Source: Pseudomonas putida (GTDB taxonomy: Bacteria; Pseudomonadota; Gammaproteobacteria; Pseudomonadales; Pseudomonadaceae). Taken from it: a stretch of DNA of 64,000 bases. Position numbers and translations under genes: made by a program. The stretch spans positions 1,169,501 through 1,233,500 of the forward strand of contig NZ_CP018846.1 in assembly GCF_002025705.1 (NCBI RefSeq), read 5' to 3'. A model generated the notes under the pieces. The model ran no database searches. It saw only the letters and a program-made list of their open reading frames with translations, and was not told the origin of the DNA. Below, one piece after another: positions 36,561-44,891 of this stretch (position 1 is its first letter; each line of letters begins with the position of its first letter).

Positions 36561-38618
36561 ATGGCTAACACGGATGCCTTGAAGCAACAGGGCGCGCGAG
36601 CTTTCACGCCGACCTTGAAATCGCACCTGGCCTACACGCTGCTCAGCGGCCTGGTGATCATGTTGATGCTCAGCCTGGTGCGCCTGGCGCTGCTGGTCTA
36701 CAACAGCGACATGATCGGCGACACCCCTTATTCGACCGTCGCAGAAGGCTTCTTCAACGGTTTGCGCTTCGACCTGCGGGTGGTGGTGTACCTGAGCATT
36801 CCTCTGCTGCTGGCGATGCTGAGCCCCTGGCTCATGGCCCGGCGCGGGCTGTTCCGCTTCTGGCTGACCCTCGCCTCGAGCGTGGTGATGTTCCTCGGCC
36901 TGATGGAGATGGACTTCTACCGCGAATTCCACCAGCGCCTCAACGGCCTGGTCTTCCAGTACATCAAGGAAGACCCGAAGACCGTGCTGAGCATGCTCTG
37001 GTACGGCTTCCCGGTGGTCCGCTACCTGCTGGCCTGGGCCTTCGGCACCTGGCTGTTGAGCCTGCTGTTCAAGGGCATCGACCGCCTGACCCGCGGTACC
37101 GGCGAGCAGCGCGTGGCGCCGTGGTACAACCGCCTGGCGGTGTTCATGGTGATCCTGCTGGTAGCCGTGGTCGCCGCCCGCGGCACCCTGCGCCAAGGGC
37201 CGCCGATGCGTTGGGGTGATGCCTTCACCACCGATTCCAACTTCGTCAACCAGTTGGGCCTGAACGGCACCCTGACCCTGATCGACGCCGCCAAGAGCCG
37301 CTTCGGCGAAGACCGCGCCAATATCTGGAAGCCGGTGCTGAAACAGGAACTGGCCACCGAGACCGTGCGCAAGCAGTTGCTGACCGCCAACGATACCCTG
37401 GTCGATGCCGACGAGGCTGCCGTGCGTCGCGACTTCGTGCCGCCGGCCGACCGCACCCTGCCGATCAAGAACGTCGTGGTGATCCTCATGGAAAGCTTCG
37501 CCGGCCACTCGGTAGGCGCTCTGGGCAGCCCGAACAACATCACCCCGTACTTCGACAAGCTGGCCAAAGAAGGCCTGCTGTTCGACCGCTTCTTCTCCAA
37601 TGGCACCCATACCCACCAGGGCATGTTCGCCACCATGGCCTGCTTCCCCAACCTGCCAGGCTTTGAATACCTGATGCAGACCCCTGAAGGCGGCCACAAG
37701 CTGTCTGGCCTGCCAGCGCTGCTCAGTGCCCGCGACTACGACGACGTCTATGTCTACAACGGCGATTTCGCCTGGGACAACCAGTCCGGGTTCTTCGGCA
37801 ACCAGGGCATGACCACCTTCATCGGCCGTAACGACTTCGTCAACCCGGTGTTCTCCGACCCGACCTGGGGCGTGTCCGACCAGGACATGTTCGACCGCGG
37901 CAACGAGGAACTGGCCAAGCACGATGGCAAGAAGCCGATCTACGCGCTGCTGCAGACCCTGTCCAACCACACCCCGTACGCGTTGCCTGCCAACCTGCCG
38001 GTCGAGAAAGTCACTGGCCAGGGCCGCCTGGACGAGCACCTGACCGCCATGCGCTACTCCGACTGGGCGCTGGGGCAGTTCTTCGAGAAGGCGCGTAAAG
38101 AGCCGTACTTCAAGGACACTCTGTTCGTCATCGTCGGCGACCACGGCTTCGGCAACCAGCAGCAGGTCACCGAGCTGGACCTGGGCCGCTTCAACGTGCC
38201 GCTGCTGCTGATTGCCCCGGGCATCCAGGAGAAGTTCGGTGCAGTCAGCCACACCGTGGGTACCCAGGTAGACATCGTGCCGACCATCATGGGCCGCCTG
38301 GGCGGCGAGACCCGTCACCAATGCTGGGGCCGCGACCTGCTCAACCTGCCTGAGGGCGACCCGGGCATGGGCATGATCAAACCGTCGGGCAGCGAGCAGA
38401 TCGTCGGCCTGGTCAAGGGCGATCACTTGCTCATCGAGTCCAAGGACATGAGCCCGCGCATGTACCGCTACCAGCTGGGCAGCGAGTTCAAGGCCGAGCT
38501 GATCGAAAGCCCTGAGCAGCCGCAGATGCTGCAGCAGCTCGAAGCCTTCATCCAGACGGCGACCAAGAGCTTGCTGGAAAACACGGCTGGTGTCGTTCAC
38601 GGCACGCCCAAGAAGTAA
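36561..38618 (+). CDS. LTA synthase/sulfatase-fold membrane phosphotransferase
   Basis: Protein of 685 residues: five membrane helices in the first 210 residues and a large periplasmic alkaline-phosphatase-like domain. VVVILMESFAGHSVGALG holds Glu311, a metal ligand in LtaS; FSNGTHTHQGMFATM holds the threonine nucleophile region; VGDHGFGN holds Asp-His metal ligands. LtaS transfers glycerol phosphate from phosphatidylglycerol; Gram-negative relatives (OpgB, and others) act on periplasmic glucans or are untested. The acceptor here is unknown. Followed by a strong terminator. Confidence 0.9.
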   Translation: MANTDALKQQGARAFTPTLKSHLAYTLLSGLVIMLMLSLVRLALLVYNSDMIGDTPYSTVAEGFFNGLRFDLRVVVYLSIPLLLAMLSPWLMARRGLFRFWLTLASSVVMFLGLMEMDFYREFHQRLNGLVFQYIKEDPKTVLSMLWYGFPVVRYLLAWAFGTWLLSLLFKGIDRLTRGTGEQRVAPWYNRLAVFMVILLVAVVAARGTLRQGPPMRWGDAFTTDSNFVNQLGLNGTLTLIDAAKSRFGEDRANIWKPVLKQELATETVRKQLLTANDTLVDADEAAVRRDFVPPADRTLPIKNVVVILMESFAGHSVGALGSPNNITPYFDKLAKEGLLFDRFFSNGTHTHQGMFATMACFPNLPGFEYLMQTPEGGHKLSGLPALLSARDYDDVYVYNGDFAWDNQSGFFGNQGMTTFIGRNDFVNPVFSDPTWGVSDQDMFDRGNEELAKHDGKKPIYALLQTLSNHTPYALPANLPVEKVTGQGRLDEHLTAMRYSDWALGQFFEKARKEPYFKDTLFVIVGDHGFGNQQQVTELDLGRFNVPLLLIAPGIQEKFGAVSHTVGTQVDIVPTIMGRLGGETRHQCWGRDLLNLPEGDPGMGMIKPSGSEQIVGLVKGDHLLIESKDMSPRMYRYQLGSEFKAELIESPEQPQMLQQLEAFIQTATKSLLENTAGVVHGTPKK

Positions 38619-38640
38619 CCAGTAAACAGCCAGCACCAGA

Positions 38641-38669
38641 CAGAAAGGGCCGCATTGCGGCCCTTTCTG
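38641..38669 (+). terminator. Intrinsic terminator after the LTA synthase-like gene
   Basis: Perfect stem CAGAAAGGGCCGC(A) and (T)GCGGCCCTTTCTG with almost no loop; the T-rich part is in the stem's right arm. Lies 22 bases after the stop. Confidence 0.8.
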
Positions 38670-38749
38670 TTGCAGGAACGAATCCCCAGGTCCAAGGTCT
38701 GCATCTACAGGTGTCACTCACTGGGTCTTCTTTGACTGAGGGCAATTCA

Positions 38750-38986
38750 ATGAAAGAGTGGGAAGTCATCTTTGCCGACCAGAAAGGCGAGCCAACCACT
38801 TTGCTGCTGCACGGTGAACAGTGCCCCAGCGAGGAAGAGGCGGCCCGTGCCATTCGTTCGCACCTGTTTCCGGTCATGGATGAGCTGGACCTCAACGACT
38901 TCCAGGACCGCGCCCCATCCCCTACTGCACGCTGGCTCAAGGAGCAGAACGGCGTGATCATCACCAGCATCCACGAAGCGCCCTGA
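38750..38986 (+). CDS. Small hypothetical protein, 78 residues
   Basis: Acidic soluble protein of 78 residues starting MKEWEVIFADQKG. I do not recognise a family. GAGGG precedes the start by seven bases. It probably has its own promoter as a terminator lies just before it. Confidence 0.6.
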   Translation: MKEWEVIFADQKGEPTTLLLHGEQCPSEEEAARAIRSHLFPVMDELDLNDFQDRAPSPTARWLKEQNGVIITSIHEAP

Positions 38987-39160
38987 ATCACAGGTTGGCG
39001 TGGTGCCTGCGCAGGCACTACGCTGGTGGGAGGTGCTGGCCTTTTCTGCGGGCTTGCACCCATTCAATTCGCGTCTTGCATCAGCTCGATCTGCTGGCAG
39101 TGCCGGCAGGTGCGTAGTGCACGGAAAGTCTATCCATCGCATTATTCGGGAGGACGATTC

Positions 39161-39493
39161 ATGAGCAGCCTGAACGACGATATCAGCAGTAATGTCCTAC
39201 GCCAGATGAAAGCTGGCGGTTTCGACTTCACCCGCATCCACCCCATCGAGTTCTACGCGGTATTTCCAGATGAAGCCGGCGCGCGAAGGGCTGCCGGGCA
39301 GTTTCGTGGCGAATCGTTGAATGCTCAGGTGCGTGAACGGGACGATGGCGCGTGGCACCTGGAACTGAGCAAGGTCATGTATGCCACCTACGGTGGGATC
39401 GGTGACTTCGAGGAGGCTTTCGAGCAGGTCGTGTCACCCTATGGCGGCGAAGTCGAAGGGTGGGGCGTCAAGCAGGAAAGGCCGATTGCCTGA
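39161..39493 (+). CDS. rraB: Ribonuclease E inhibitor RraB
   Basis: Protein of 110 residues, RraB domain: DEAGARRAAGQF, then VRERDDGAWHLELSKVM and FEEAFEQVVSPYGGEVEGWG. RraB binds RNase E and changes which RNAs it cuts. Gammaproteobacterial RraB is about 138 residues, so this short form is near the domain minimum. The start follows GGGAGG. Confidence 0.82.
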   Translation: MSSLNDDISSNVLRQMKAGGFDFTRIHPIEFYAVFPDEAGARRAAGQFRGESLNAQVRERDDGAWHLELSKVMYATYGGIGDFEEAFEQVVSPYGGEVEGWGVKQERPIA

Positions 39494-39499
39494 GTTTCT

Positions 39500-39618
39500 G
39501 GGGCCGCTCTGCGGCCCATTGCGGGCAAGCCAGTTCCCACAGGATCTCTACAGTATTCAGGGCTTGCAATGACCCTGTGGGAACTGGCTTGCCTGCGATG
39601 GGCTGCGCAGCAGCCCCA
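39500..39618. repeat. REP pair between rraB and the cytochrome c gene
   Basis: GCGGGCAAGCCAGTTCCCAC and CCTGTGGGAACTGGCTTGCC in inverted order, flanked by GGGGCCGC and AGCCCC hairpins. Same sub-type (CCAGTTCCCACAGG) as 57,015. Confidence 0.8.
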
Positions 39619-39624
39619 ACAATC

Positions 39625-40425
39625 TCAAAGCTTGCGCCCTGCCATATGCCCCAGATAAGCCAGCAGCTCATCCAGCTCCTGTTCACTCAGCACACTCTCT
39701 GCAAACCCCGGCATCCGCGCCTGCGGCCATTGCCGCAAGCTTTGCGGGTCTCGAATGTACTTGCGCAGGTATTCAGGCCGGAAATACTCGGTCGGGTTGT
39801 GCGGCACGTTCAAGTCTGGCCCGAACTGCGCATCCCCTGCGCCATTGAGCCGATGGCAGGCCAGGCAATTCTGCTGGAACAGGGCAAAGCCCTGGCGCAC
39901 CGGGCTATTGGCCGGCAGCCTGGGGTCGGGCAGCAGCGCCGGAAAGCGCTGTTCGATCGGCGCCAGGCGTCGGATCGTGGCGACCTGGAAGGGCCATTGC
40001 TCGGGGCGGATGCCGCTTGCCTGCGGGTTGCTCCAGACCAGGTAGAACGGCCCTGCGCTGGGTTTGTCGTTGCCCAGCGCCGGCCACGGCCTGGCTGGGT
40101 CTTCGACGGCCAGCCAGGCGCGTGCCGGGCCTTCCTGCAGCAACGGCCCGGCCGGCATTTCGGCGGCAAAGCCATCCAGCGCCACTGCCTGCAGATGGTC
40201 ATCGGCCTTGACCCCTTCCAGCAGCGCTGCCAAAGGCACGGCGCGATAGTGCATGGGCCGCTTGTAGGAAACGTCCTGATCGATATCGATGTCGCGAGCC
40301 AGAGGGTGCTTGAGCAGTTCTTCAGTGGACCACTGCCGGGCGCTGTCGCCCAGCTCCAGGTGCAACTGCGCCGCCGATAGCGGCAGGCTCAACAACAGGG
40401 CTAGCGCGGCAAGGCAATGGCGCAT
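39625..40425 (-). CDS. Exported cytochrome c with N-terminal SUOX-like domain
   Basis: Protein of 266 residues with a signal peptide (MRHCLAALALLLSLPLSA). The C-terminal 90 residues are a class I cytochrome c: heme site CLACH, and MPGF as the axial methionine. The N-terminal 150 residues (YRAVPLAALLEG and GPFYLVWSNP) resemble the molybdopterin-binding sulfite oxidase fold, but no cofactor Cys is seen there. So it may be a fused electron carrier with a relic domain. ATG at 40425 follows GGAG; a TTG six bases upstream is an alternative. Confidence 0.78.
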   Translation of the reverse strand: MRHCLAALALLLSLPLSAAQLHLELGDSARQWSTEELLKHPLARDIDIDQDVSYKRPMHYRAVPLAALLEGVKADDHLQAVALDGFAAEMPAGPLLQEGPARAWLAVEDPARPWPALGNDKPSAGPFYLVWSNPQASGIRPEQWPFQVATIRRLAPIEQRFPALLPDPRLPANSPVRQGFALFQQNCLACHRLNGAGDAQFGPDLNVPHNPTEYFRPEYLRKYIRDPQSLRQWPQARMPGFAESVLSEQELDELLAYLGHMAGRKL

Positions 40426-40480
40426 GGGCAATCTCCGACCATAAAGCCGGAAGATTAACCCAAGCGAAGCATTGGCGCTG

Positions 40481-40576
40481 TCAGCCGAACAACCGCGTGA
40501 GGTTGGGAAGAATCAGCAGCAAAGTCGTGGCGAAGAGAATAAGCCCGGCTTGGCGAAGTTTCGATTGTCTGAACAT
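40481..40576 (-). CDS. Possible 31-residue membrane peptide
   Basis: Short reading frame: basic start (MFRQSKLRQAG) and one hydrophobic helix (LILFATTLLLILPNL). AAGGCGG lies nine bases upstream. It sits 56 bases from the cytochrome c start on the same strand. The pattern fits small membrane proteins that help respiratory complexes, but this is only shape. Confidence 0.4.
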   Translation of the reverse strand: MFRQSKLRQAGLILFATTLLLILPNLTRLFG

Positions 40577-40904
40577 GGCGGACCGCCTTCTTGTTGTTAT
40601 TCCTGAATACCCGGTGGCTTCCTTGTCGGGTCTGCTTGCCTCATGTATGTGGATATAAACCACCCGCAGGCCGAGCGTTATCCATTATTGAGAACCCTTT
40701 GTTCTAAGCGGATAACGGATCAGATTCCATTGGCTATGAGGCCAGTGGCCATAACGCTGGCAAGCTCTGCCTAGACAGCCGCGTATCCACCTGCGTCTCT
40801 CCGACAAAATGTGACCGTTCGTCAGTGCAGCCTACTTGCTTGTACGTGGCTTTCGCGGCAGTCTCTACAACAGATTCCCACCCATGTCGTTCAGGACTAT
40901 CCCT
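40577..40904. other. Intergenic stretch without a recognised gene
   Basis: Gap of 328 bases between the small peptide frame and the amidotransferase gene. It has AT-richer patches than the surroundings and an imperfect inverted repeat with GAGGCCAGTGGCC around 40,739. No REP, no tRNA and no convincing promoter could be picked. Confidence 0.5.
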
Positions 40905-41639
40905 ATGTCGTTACGCATCTGCATCCTTGAAACCGATGTCCTGCGACCGGAGTTGACCGCGCAGTACCAGGGCTACGGAAGGATGTTCGAGCAGCTCTTC
41001 TCGCGTCAGCCGATCGCAGCCGAGTTTCGCGTCTACAACGTGATGAACGGCGATTACCCGCCCGATGGCGAGCGCTTCGATGCCTATCTGGTCACCGGCA
41101 GCAAGGCCGATTCGTTCGGCAGCGATCCATGGATCCAGACGCTCAAGGCCTACCTGCTCAAACTCTACGAGCGTGGCGAGAAGTTGCTGGGTGTGTGCTT
41201 CGGTCATCAGTTGCTGGCGCTGACCCTGGGTGGCAAGGCCGAGCGCGCCGACAAAGGCTGGGGCGTAGGTATTCACCGCTATTCGCTGGCGGCGCATGCG
41301 CCGTGGATGGACCCGGAAGTTTCCGAGCTGACCTTGCTGATCAGCCACCAGGACCAGGTCACCGAGCTGCCCGAAGGCGCCACGGTGATTGCCTCCAGTG
41401 ACTTCTGCCCGAATGCGGCGTACCACATCCGTGATCAGGTGCTGTGCTTCCAGGGCCACCCGGAGTTCGTCCATGACTACTCGCGGGCGCTGCTCGATGC
41501 GCGTCAGGAATACCTGGGTGACGAGGTGTACCACAAGGCCATTGCCAGCCTGGCCACCGAGCACCAGGGCGACCTGGTGGGCGAGTGGATGATGCGCTTC
41601 ATTCAGCAGCCGGCCAAGGCCAGCGACAGCGCTGCCTGA
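40905..41639 (+). CDS. Class I glutamine amidotransferase-like protein
   Basis: Protein of 244 residues with the class I GATase triad: LLGVCFGHQLLA (Cys nucleophile), FQGHPEF (His and Glu). It is a stand-alone GATase of the GMP-synthase-like/YLR126C group, possibly a gamma-glutamyl peptide hydrolase such as the PuuD relatives. No synthetase partner lies beside it. ATG at 40905 gives MSLRICILE; upstream in-frame Met codons have no ribosome site. Confidence 0.88.
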   Translation: MSLRICILETDVLRPELTAQYQGYGRMFEQLFSRQPIAAEFRVYNVMNGDYPPDGERFDAYLVTGSKADSFGSDPWIQTLKAYLLKLYERGEKLLGVCFGHQLLALTLGGKAERADKGWGVGIHRYSLAAHAPWMDPEVSELTLLISHQDQVTELPEGATVIASSDFCPNAAYHIRDQVLCFQGHPEFVHDYSRALLDARQEYLGDEVYHKAIASLATEHQGDLVGEWMMRFIQQPAKASDSAA

Positions 41640-41648
41640 TCAATAGCT

Positions 41649-41752
41649 GGGGCCGCTTTGCGGCCCTTTCGCGACACAAGGCCGCTCCTACAAGGGCACA
41701 CGATATCCTGTAGGAGCGGCCTTGTGTCGCGATAGGGGCGCAAAGCGCCCCC
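41649..41752. repeat. REP pair between convergent genes
   Basis: CGACACAAGGCCGCTCCTAC and GTAGGAGCGGCCTTGTGTCG in inverted order. The outer GGGGCCGC and GCGCCCCC form further hairpins. Between the amidotransferase and CorA genes. Confidence 0.8.
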
Positions 41753-41758
41753 GGCAAT

Positions 41759-42730
41759 CTAAAGCCAGCCAGATTTCTTGAAGCTGGCATAAAGCCCGGT
41801 ACATCCCAGCACGATCACCCCCAGCACCCCGAAGTAGCCATAGTGCCACCCCAGCTCCGGCATGTTCTGGAAGTTCATCCCGTAGATGCCGGCAATCGCC
41901 GTGGGGAAGGCCAGGATCGCTGCCCAGGCGGCGAACTTGCGCTGTACGATGCTCTGCCGTGACGACTCCAGCAGCATGCCGATCTCGATGGTCTGGCTGG
42001 CAATGTCGCGGATCCCGGCCAGGTCCTCCATCTGCCGCGTGACGTGGATCTGCACATCACGGAAATACGGGCGCATGTTCTTGTCGATGAACGGGAAGCT
42101 CAAGCGCTGCAGTTCCTCGCTGACTTCCACCATCGGTGCCACGTAGCGGCGCAGGCGCAGGATGTCGCGGCGCAGGCTGTGCAGGCGCTGAATGTCCTCT
42201 TCCTGCAACGAGTTGCTCAGCACGCTCTGCTCCAGCTCCTCGATTTCGCCATGAATGGCCTCGCTGACCGGCTGGTAGTTCTCGGTGACGAAGTCGAGCA
42301 GGGCGTACAGGACGAAGTCTTCGCCATGTTCGAGCAGCAACGGGCGCGCCTCGCAGCGCTGGCGCACCAGTGCGTAGGATTTCGAGTGGCCGTTGCGGCA
42401 GGTGATGATGTAGCCATTGCCAGCGAAGATGTGGGTTTCGATGAACTCCAGCTTGCCTTCGTGGCGTACCGGCGAGTAGGTGACGATGAACAGCGCGTCA
42501 CCGAAGGTTTCCAGCTTGGGCCGGCTGTGCTTTTCCAGCGCATCCTCGATGGCCAGTTCGTGCAGGTTGAACTGGCACTGCAGGTTGGCCAGTTCCTCGG
42601 CATTGGGTTCTTCCAGGCCGATCCACACGAAGTGCCCCGGCTTGCGTGCCCACTCGCTGCCTTCGTCGATGCTGATGTTGGTGACCTTTCTGCCTGCGGC
42701 ATACACCGCCGATGCCACGACTCGACCCAT
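41759..42730 (-). CDS. CorA/ZntB family divalent cation channel
   Basis: Protein of 323 residues: large cytosolic N-domain, long helix and two C-terminal membrane helices joined by the family motif YGMNF. It forms pentamers that carry Mg2+, Co2+ or (in ZntB) Zn2+. The long GRKVTNISIDE start resembles CorA-like proteins of pseudomonads. ATG at 42730 is chosen; a GTG 24 bases upstream is possible. Confidence 0.9.
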   Translation of the reverse strand: MGRVVASAVYAAGRKVTNISIDEGSEWARKPGHFVWIGLEEPNAEELANLQCQFNLHELAIEDALEKHSRPKLETFGDALFIVTYSPVRHEGKLEFIETHIFAGNGYIITCRNGHSKSYALVRQRCEARPLLLEHGEDFVLYALLDFVTENYQPVSEAIHGEIEELEQSVLSNSLQEEDIQRLHSLRRDILRLRRYVAPMVEVSEELQRLSFPFIDKNMRPYFRDVQIHVTRQMEDLAGIRDIASQTIEIGMLLESSRQSIVQRKFAAWAAILAFPTAIAGIYGMNFQNMPELGWHYGYFGVLGVIVLGCTGLYASFKKSGWL

Positions 42731-42793
42731 GGTTATCCACTTTTTCGGTTGCACACGGGTTACAGCTTGGGCTGTAGTTGGCCGCAGAGCAAC

Positions 42794-43513
42794 CTAGTGC
42801 TGGGTGAGTTCACCTTCCATATGGTCGATGCACTGCTGCATCTGGGTGCGGCACTGCTCGATCAGCGCCGGCACGTCCTGCTGGCTGAGGCCGCTGGTGG
42901 CGATCGGTGGCAGTGAGCGCACGATCACGGTACGCCGCCGCCAACTGTTCAGGCTCAGGCGCCGGGCATAGCGGCTGACGCACACCGGGACGATGGGCAC
43001 GCCGGCTTCGACGGCCATGTGGAACGCCCCTTTCTTGAACGCCAGCAGCTGCTCTGCCGGGTTGCGTGTGCCTTCCGGGAAGATCCAGATCGAAGTGTCG
43101 TCACGCAGGATGCGCGTGGTGGTCTGCATGGCCTTGCGCGCCTGGTAGGCGTTCTTGCGGTCGATCAGCACATTGCCGCCGAGCCAGAACAGCTGGCCGA
43201 ACAGTGGAATCCAGCCGAGGCTCTTCTTGCCTATGGCAACGGTGCGTTGCGGCACCACATGGCCAAGGATGAACAGGTCGAAGTTGGACTGGTGATTGGC
43301 GACGATTACGCAGCCGGGCGGCTGGTCCCACAGGGGGCCGACTTCAGCCTTGACCTTGATGCGCATCAGCCAGGTGGCCGGCAGGCTGTAAAGGCGGGCA
43401 AAGAGGCGACTGTTGTCGCGGTTGAAGGGGCGCAGCAGGCCGATCAGCAAGCCAACAGCGCCAACCAGCAAAAAGTGCAGCGCCAGCAGGAGCATGCGAA
43501 GGGAGTAAAGCAT
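42794..43513 (-). CDS. 1-acyl-sn-glycerol-3-phosphate acyltransferase
   Basis: PlsC-family acyltransferase of 239 residues. NHQSNFD is the His-x4-Asp catalytic motif; FPEGTRN binds the glycerol phosphate; VPIVPVCVS is motif IV. One N-terminal membrane helix. It makes phosphatidic acid, or, as second copy, a special lysophospholipid acylation. ATG at 43513 is preferred to GTG at 43525. Placed after the crotonase gene on the same strand with an 81-base gap. Confidence 0.9.
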   Translation of the reverse strand: MLYSLRMLLLALHFLLVGAVGLLIGLLRPFNRDNSRLFARLYSLPATWLMRIKVKAEVGPLWDQPPGCVIVANHQSNFDLFILGHVVPQRTVAIGKKSLGWIPLFGQLFWLGGNVLIDRKNAYQARKAMQTTTRILRDDTSIWIFPEGTRNPAEQLLAFKKGAFHMAVEAGVPIVPVCVSRYARRLSLNSWRRRTVIVRSLPPIATSGLSQQDVPALIEQCRTQMQQCIDHMEGELTQH

Positions 43514-43594
43514 GGTACGACTCACACCAGACAGTCGCGGCGCAGTGTACGGCTGTGCACTGGCCGGGGCAAACCCTGGTGTGAGCCGGTGCAG

Positions 43595-44284
43595 TCAGCC
43601 CATGTGGCCCTGATCGAGCAGAATGGCTTCGTCCAGGGTATCCAGCAGCCCCTTGCGCACTTTCAGCTTGGTGTTCTTGTGCGCCAGCATGTTCAGCTTC
43701 TTCAGCTCTCGGGCAACGCCTAGGGCGACTTCAAGCAGCTGCTCGGCCGGTACCACCTGATCGAGGAAGCCGGCGTCCAGTGCGTCCTTGGGCTCGAACA
43801 TTTCGGCATTGATCACCGAGCGGTGGAAGGCCGAGCGACGCAGGCGGTCGCGGGCCAGTTCGATGCCGGCGTGGTGCATGGTCATGCCGATCTGCACTTC
43901 GTTCAGGCCGATCTTGTAGGGGCCTTCGACGCCGATGCGGTAATCCGCCGACAACAGCAGGAAGGCGCCTTTGGCCACGGCATGGCCGGGGCAGGCGACG
44001 ATCACCGGGAACGGGTTCGACAGCAGGCGGCGCGCCAGGGTGGACCCGGCGGTGACCAGGGCCACGGCCTCCTTGGGGCCGGAGGTCATTACCTTGAGGT
44101 CGTAACCGCCGGAGAGGATGCCCGGCTGGCCGGTGATGATCACCACGGCACGTTCCTGCGTGGCGCGGTCGAGGGCGGCATTGAAGGCCGCGATGACGTC
44201 TGGCGAGATGGCATTGACCTTGCCGTTGTTCAGGGTCAGGGTGGCGATGCCGTCTTCGGCGTGGTAGGTAATCAGCTCGCTCAT
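43595..44284 (-). CDS. Crotonase/enoyl-CoA hydratase-isomerase family protein
   Basis: Protein of 229 residues, shorter than typical crotonases (about 260). GYDLKVM and PGHAVAKGAFLLLSADYRIG mark the oxyanion hole segments. The two catalytic Glu of hydratases are not clearly present, so isomerase, hydrolase or decarboxylase activity is possible. Often written as enoyl-CoA hydratase/isomerase family. Confidence 0.85.
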   Translation of the reverse strand: MSELITYHAEDGIATLTLNNGKVNAISPDVIAAFNAALDRATQERAVVIITGQPGILSGGYDLKVMTSGPKEAVALVTAGSTLARRLLSNPFPVIVACPGHAVAKGAFLLLSADYRIGVEGPYKIGLNEVQIGMTMHHAGIELARDRLRRSAFHRSVINAEMFEPKDALDAGFLDQVVPAEQLLEVALGVARELKKLNMLAHKNTKLKVRKGLLDTLDEAILLDQGHMG

Positions 44285-44507
44285 GGCGGAATCCTTTGGG
44301 TGGCGTGGCGACGACGTTACCCAGCACGGCGGGCCAGGTAAAGCAGCAAGGCTGACCGGCCAGTCAGCGCCAGGGCGCGACGCCTTGCACGGCGAGGGTA
44401 GGGCGCTGGCAGGGGGAAAAAGCGCTGGCGAGATTGGCAGCTTTGCCCTGGCAACCTCGGTTTTTCAGTGGGTTGGCTTAAATGCATGAAAAATTTGAAA
44501 AAAATGC

Positions 44508-44536
44508 TTGCCAAAGAAAAGCTCTTCTACTAAATT
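44508..44536 (+). promoter_or_regulatory. Sigma-70 promoter of tRNA-Ser
   Basis: TTGCCA (44508-44513), 17 bases, TAAATT (44531-44536), followed by the GC-rich AGCGCGCC discriminator typical of stringently controlled stable RNA promoters. Transcription would begin about 30 bases before the tRNA. Confidence 0.65.
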
Positions 44537-44574
44537 AGCGCGCCTCGACGGGGTGAAAGCCTTGAAGAGAAAAC

Positions 44575-44664
44575 GGTGAAGTGTCCGAGTGGTCGAAGGA
44601 GCACGCCTGGAAAGTGTGTATACGAGAAATCGTATCAAGGGTTCAAATCCCTTCTTCACCGCCA
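44575..44664 (+). tRNA. tRNA-Ser, anticodon GGA
   Basis: Ninety-base class II tRNA. Acceptor stem GGTGAAG (44575-44581) pairs with CTTCACC (44654-44660), followed by G and encoded CCA. The anticodon loop CTGGAAA gives GGA, reading UCC/UCU. A long variable arm (TACGAGAAATCGTA) is present, and the T-loop GTTCAAATC is intact. Confidence 0.96.
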
Positions 44665-44673
44665 CATTCTGCG

Positions 44674-44707
44674 AAAGCCCCCGAGCTGAAAAGTTCGGGG
44701 GCTTTTT
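44674..44707 (+). terminator. Intrinsic terminator of tRNA-Ser
   Basis: Stem AAAGCCCCCGA (44674-44684) and TCGGGGGCTTT (44695-44705) with a ten-base loop, followed by T residues, ten bases after the tRNA. Confidence 0.9.
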
Positions 44708-44720
44708 GCATTCTGGGCCT

Positions 44721-44867
44721 TTGTAGGAGCGGCCTTGCCGGGGCGCCGGACCGGTCGGAAAGGGCTGCGAAGCAGCCCCAAGGATTCAGCGCAGACGCTT
44801 GAAGTGATGGGGCTGCTCCGCAGCCCTTTCCGACCGGTCCGGCGCCCCGGCAAGGCCGCTCCTACAA
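44721..44867. repeat. Long REP pair with 60-bp arms
   Basis: Arms 44721-44780 and 44808-44867 are reverse complements at 59 of 60 positions, with a 27-base spacer. Each has TTGTAGGAGCGGCCTTGCCG plus GCGCCGGACCGGTCGGAAAG and an AGGGCTGC hairpin. It is the longest paired element in the window by arm length and lies between tRNA-Ser and the TonB receptor gene. Confidence 0.9.
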
Positions 44868-44891
44868 GAGCCGTCTCGCCTTCCCTGAGAC

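Noticed and set aside
36474..38717. A 747-codon open frame on the minus strand opposite the LTA synthase-like gene
   Set aside because: It is the mirror of a GC-rich, strongly biased gene; the protein is low-complexity (Gln, Gly, Val, His rich), has no domain, and the plus-strand frame has clear LtaS motifs.
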